From assembly GCA_037833965.1 (NCBI GenBank), contig AP031358.1:132001-196000 (forward strand): a DNA stretch of 64,000 bases. The letters run 5' to 3'. Both the position numbers and the translations under genes were made by a program. Shown here piece after piece: positions 60,941 to 64,000 of the stretch (the first letter of the stretch is position 1; every line of letters starts with the position of its first letter). The stretch comes from Marchantia polymorpha subsp. ruderalis. Taxonomy: Eukaryota; Streptophyta; Marchantiopsida; Marchantiales; Marchantiaceae. Below the pieces are notes generated by a model. It was not told the origin of the DNA, searched no databases, and saw only the letters and a list, made by a program, of their open reading frames with translations.

Positions 60941-63297
60941 CATCTAGCAAAGTGATCAAAGTCTCATCTCATCCGTTTGCATGTGACTTCACAGTGCTTC
61001 ACTGCCTCACTTCGTGTCGAAACAATTACTCCACGTCCAATAATAACGATGCACTTTTTGTTACTATGACGACATTGGAGCTGCTATTTTGGTATGTGAA
61101 CATCACTGTCTTTGACTATTGCCACTAAGCTACAGCCTGTGCTTCGTGCTTGCCATCCTAGAAGGTGTTATTTTGTCTGACTGGCTGTACCATAACACCG
61201 GTAAAAAACACTCTGTCTCTGGGACCCAGTTACAAACTAATCCTTGTGGGGGCCTCTTAACAGCAGTCCGGACTACAACTAAACTGCACTGCATCTCAGT
61301 TGCGACTGCGATACAGTGTTATACCTGCACTTAACTGGGCGAGCAATATTAGCATAGGCTCGAGGGATGTATATGATCGATTGACGTTTGACATTTGACG
61401 TTTTCTCTTTAAGAAGTTGTATGTCGATGACGAAGACCGAGACCTGAATCGTTTCTCATCTCATCGTACCTCTCGTGGTGGTATATTCAAGGTACTTTAG
61501 TAGACGACACATTGAGCGATCAAAATTGCACTCTTCATTTCTTGTTTCTGAATAGAACATTGCTTTCAATGCATAATGACCAGATTATCCTAAGTACATA
61601 GAGGATACATTTTACAGGATGAGTATGAAGGTTCACATGACATTGGAATGATTGAAACAATTTGTCATCTGTATAAATTGTGCTACTAATTTGTCTAGTG
61701 ACCGAACATGATAGTCCATTATAACTTCTGAATTTGCATGTGAGACAAGATTTCATCTCGTTCCACTTCACTTCGGTCGCTACTGTGGATGGAGAGTGCC
61801 ATTCGCTGGATGCTGGTAATGTGAACTGTAGATATCAATGACTTCTCGTTTCAATGACCTGGCTGTTGTCACTCGAGAACAGTTTTCTTTCACCGGAGAG
61901 TTCACTAAGTTGTAGCACTTTTCAAGCGAGGTGCTATTGCCTAGTACAGTATAGAAATCCCAAGGAGAAAAATAACGCCTACATAACGGTTCATTTGGTT
62001 GAAAGTTTATGTTTTATGTCTAGTTTGTATAACGCATTCTTTGCAGAGTACGTCGCTTGCCAGTGACCGACTCGGGAAAATGAGCTGGAGTGGGGTTTGA
62101 ATCAAGAGGAGCAAACACGGAGATTAGTAACGGGGCAGAGCAGAGGGCACAACCAGTCTTGCAACAGGGAAACAACTGCAGTGGTGAACAGGTCGAGCGA
62201 CACATGTGAGATGCGCTCTCTGCGAACAGTAAGTTTGTGACCGTTATCATACAGTGTACAGATAACACGCCTCAGTATTGGACCACTAGAACGTTAGACA
62301 GTTGGGCAATATGAAAAGAATGTAGTGCAGATTAGTGCAGATTACAGTGGACAGTTAGGCGCATCAATGCAGCAGCTCCCACGATCTGAACATCTGTAGA
62401 AACAATATTGAACTAGACGACGACATGTTAGGTACAGAGCATGGACGAATAGATTAGCACCATTCTGCTGTTTGTAGTTGCAATCACAAATAACTGAAAT
62501 TGGCAGATAGTGAAGAGAATAGGGAGCTAGCAATAAGTTTGACAGAGGCAAAAGAGCTTTACGATCATAATCATCCCGTGGAGGAACACTTCCCGCTCAC
62601 CCAAGAAAATAGAGCCCTACCACATATTGTCCTGATTCTCACAGTCGAGCTTCGTGAGGTCACACCTTCCCGTACGTGAGGAACTTTAAGGAAATGTCAG
62701 ACCCATCAAGGCAGGTACAGTTCCAAATCATCCGAAAATGATTTTGAGATCAGGTTAAGAACGCGATGTAAATGAAAAAAGGAAAATTATCGGCATTTTG
62801 GTCTGCGAGAAAGAAACGCTGAATGTTTTAGACAACAATTTTGGCACTAACTTTGATCTACAAAATCTTCAGACTTTCAGCGTTAAACATTTATCGGATA
62901 AATCCGAATGAAGTAAGTGTTAATTTATTTTTTTCAGATTCTTTGCTACTGAAGATCAACAGTTGAACCCATAACTTTACAGAGATCATAGAAGAGGCCT
63001 ATCCTGTCTCTGCCTCGTCAGAACACAAAGATACAAAGACAACAAAATTTCGTCCAACTCAAGATCGCCACAACCATCTCCATGAAAATGAGATGGTCAA
63101 CCACGTATATCGTGTTAAGACATCTTCGTATGTACAACTTTACTGCTAAAGTCAATAGCTGACAAGTGTTTGAATCCGGTCATAGTTAATGTCAAAAGAG
63201 GCCGTCCAATGAGGGAGCCACAATTGGAACTAATGATTTCTAAAATTTTCATCAAAGAGTTGCTGACGATAACACCAGCACTGTCGGAGACAAAGGC
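60941..63297. other. Intergenic DNA between the two HHP genes
   Basis: No coding region, RNA gene or strong repeat is seen. Open frames up to 82 codons on both strands lack motifs. The last part should hold the 3' UTR of the second HHP gene, which ends at 63298 on the minus strand. Confidence 0.4.
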
Positions 63298-63963
63298 TTA
63301 CATCCCCTCGCAACCCTGTGCATCTCTCCACTTGAGATACAGAAGCCCAGCTCTATAGTGAGTCAGAGCCCCAGCCACCACCAAGATGTGGAAAAGCTGA
63401 TGACTGTGGCCCGCAATATCAAAGTGACCAGGTTTCCATCGCTCTGGGACTCTGGTAGCATAGATCACAGCTCCCAAACCATATAAACCACCCATCGTTA
63501 GTTCAAGATAGAAGGTAGTCTGAGCAGCTGGTTCACCCCAATGGAGCAGCAGCTTGTGAATGCAGGGGACTATGCCAGAGATTCCCATACTTGCAAACAA
63601 AATTGCTCGAAATGGTCGAAACTGGTGAGTTTGAAACATTGGAAGCAACGATACCGCAACGGTCAGCAATCCAAGACATGTGATACCAATAAGATATGTG
63701 TTCCGAAGTGTAGGATTACACATGAACGTATAGTACACGGGTGGGTAAAATGAAGCTGCAATCAAGTAGGCGATGCCGATATAGTCCAGTTTCAGGAGGA
63801 GATTAGCCACGCGTTGAGAGTGGCACAACAGCAGGTGGCAGATACTGCTCGACAGCAAGCAGAACATAGCTCCACTCAGAAACACGAAAAACGGCCATCT
63901 GCTGATCGGCTTTTGTGGCTCGGGAGCCACAAGATTGGTCAATTCATCAGAAGTCACGGAATT
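63298..63963 (-). CDS. Second HHP (PAQR-family) gene, last exon; the rest lies right of the window
   Basis: The last exon, 63963-63298, follows a TTACAG acceptor and encodes 221 residues with a TAA stop. It aligns along its full length with the last exon of the HHP gene at 56.1 kb. By my reading the proteins differ at only about 15 positions, while the DNA differs at many silent sites. The zinc-site motifs SSSICH and GHSHQLFH are intact. The intron before it begins in the same place, so gene structure is shared. Same strand and about 7 kb spacing indicate a tandem duplicate, not recent, with both copies kept by selection. Exons 1 and 2 should lie just beyond 64000. Confidence 0.92.
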   Translation of the reverse strand, partial: NSVTSDELTNLVAPEPQKPISRWPFFVFLSGAMFCLLSSSICHLLLCHSQRVANLLLKLDYIGIAYLIAASFYPPVYYTFMCNPTLRNTYLIGITCLGLLTVAVSLLPMFQTHQFRPFRAILFASMGISGIVPCIHKLLLHWGEPAAQTTFYLELTMGGLYGLGAVIYATRVPERWKPGHFDIAGHSHQLFHILVVAGALTHYRAGLLYLKWRDAQGCEGM

Positions 63964-64000
63964 CTGTAACAATTTCCAAACACAGTAACTGTCATGAGCA

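Overview
The window is nuclear DNA of a land plant. The supportable genes are plant families with short exons and GT-AG introns: an STY-type protein kinase, a PMEI-PME pectinesterase, an ANGUSTIFOLIA co-repressor, heptahelical (HHP/PAQR) receptors and a methylesterase-like relic. Compact GC-moderate gene islands alternate with very AT-rich blocks and decayed LTR retroelements. The intron style and protein sequences suggest a bryophyte, most likely a moss; that placement is inference.

Layout: 214-3710 (+) is the 3' part of an STY kinase gene. 7567-9544 (-) is a complete two-exon pectinesterase. 13.4-13.8 kb holds a small inverted-repeat element in AT-rich DNA, and 14.5 kb a Ty1/copia relic. 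About 14.8-23.1 kb (-) is a decayed Ty3/gypsy-like element. 23.6-24.3 kb carries a 173-bp tandem duplication and a pseudogene of the exon-junction protein Y14. 24.3-35.5 kb is mostly AT-rich, with a second copia relic, a possible zinc-finger relic and a 360-bp tandem duplication. A small two-segment membrane protein lies at 36.3 kb (+). ANGUSTIFOLIA occupies 39692-43912 (-) in seven exons. 45.2-47.7 kb is AT-rich with a perfect 42-bp palindrome. A broken methylesterase-like gene with its introns still present lies at 52.1-53.6 kb (+). Two same-strand HHP paralogues lie at 56149-58398 and from 63298 past the window edge; between them are a MITE-like element and a nearly perfect 320-bp tandem duplication.

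The most striking content is in the gypsy-like element. Between the protease and reverse transcriptase it encodes a C5-cytosine DNA methyltransferase domain (motifs I, IV, VI, VIII, IX and X in canonical order). After the integrase it encodes a PHD-type zinc finger. The copy is dead, but the layout gag - protease - DNA methyltransferase - RT/RNase H - integrase - PHD describes a retrotransposon that carried both a writer of DNA methylation and a possible reader of histone marks. Many of its stop codons fit C-to-T decay, as expected for methylated DNA.

The intact host genes show no operon-like link. They act in preprotein or signalling phosphorylation (STY kinase), cell-wall pectin remodelling (pectinesterase), cell shape and transcriptional co-repression (ANGUSTIFOLIA) and membrane signalling (HHP).
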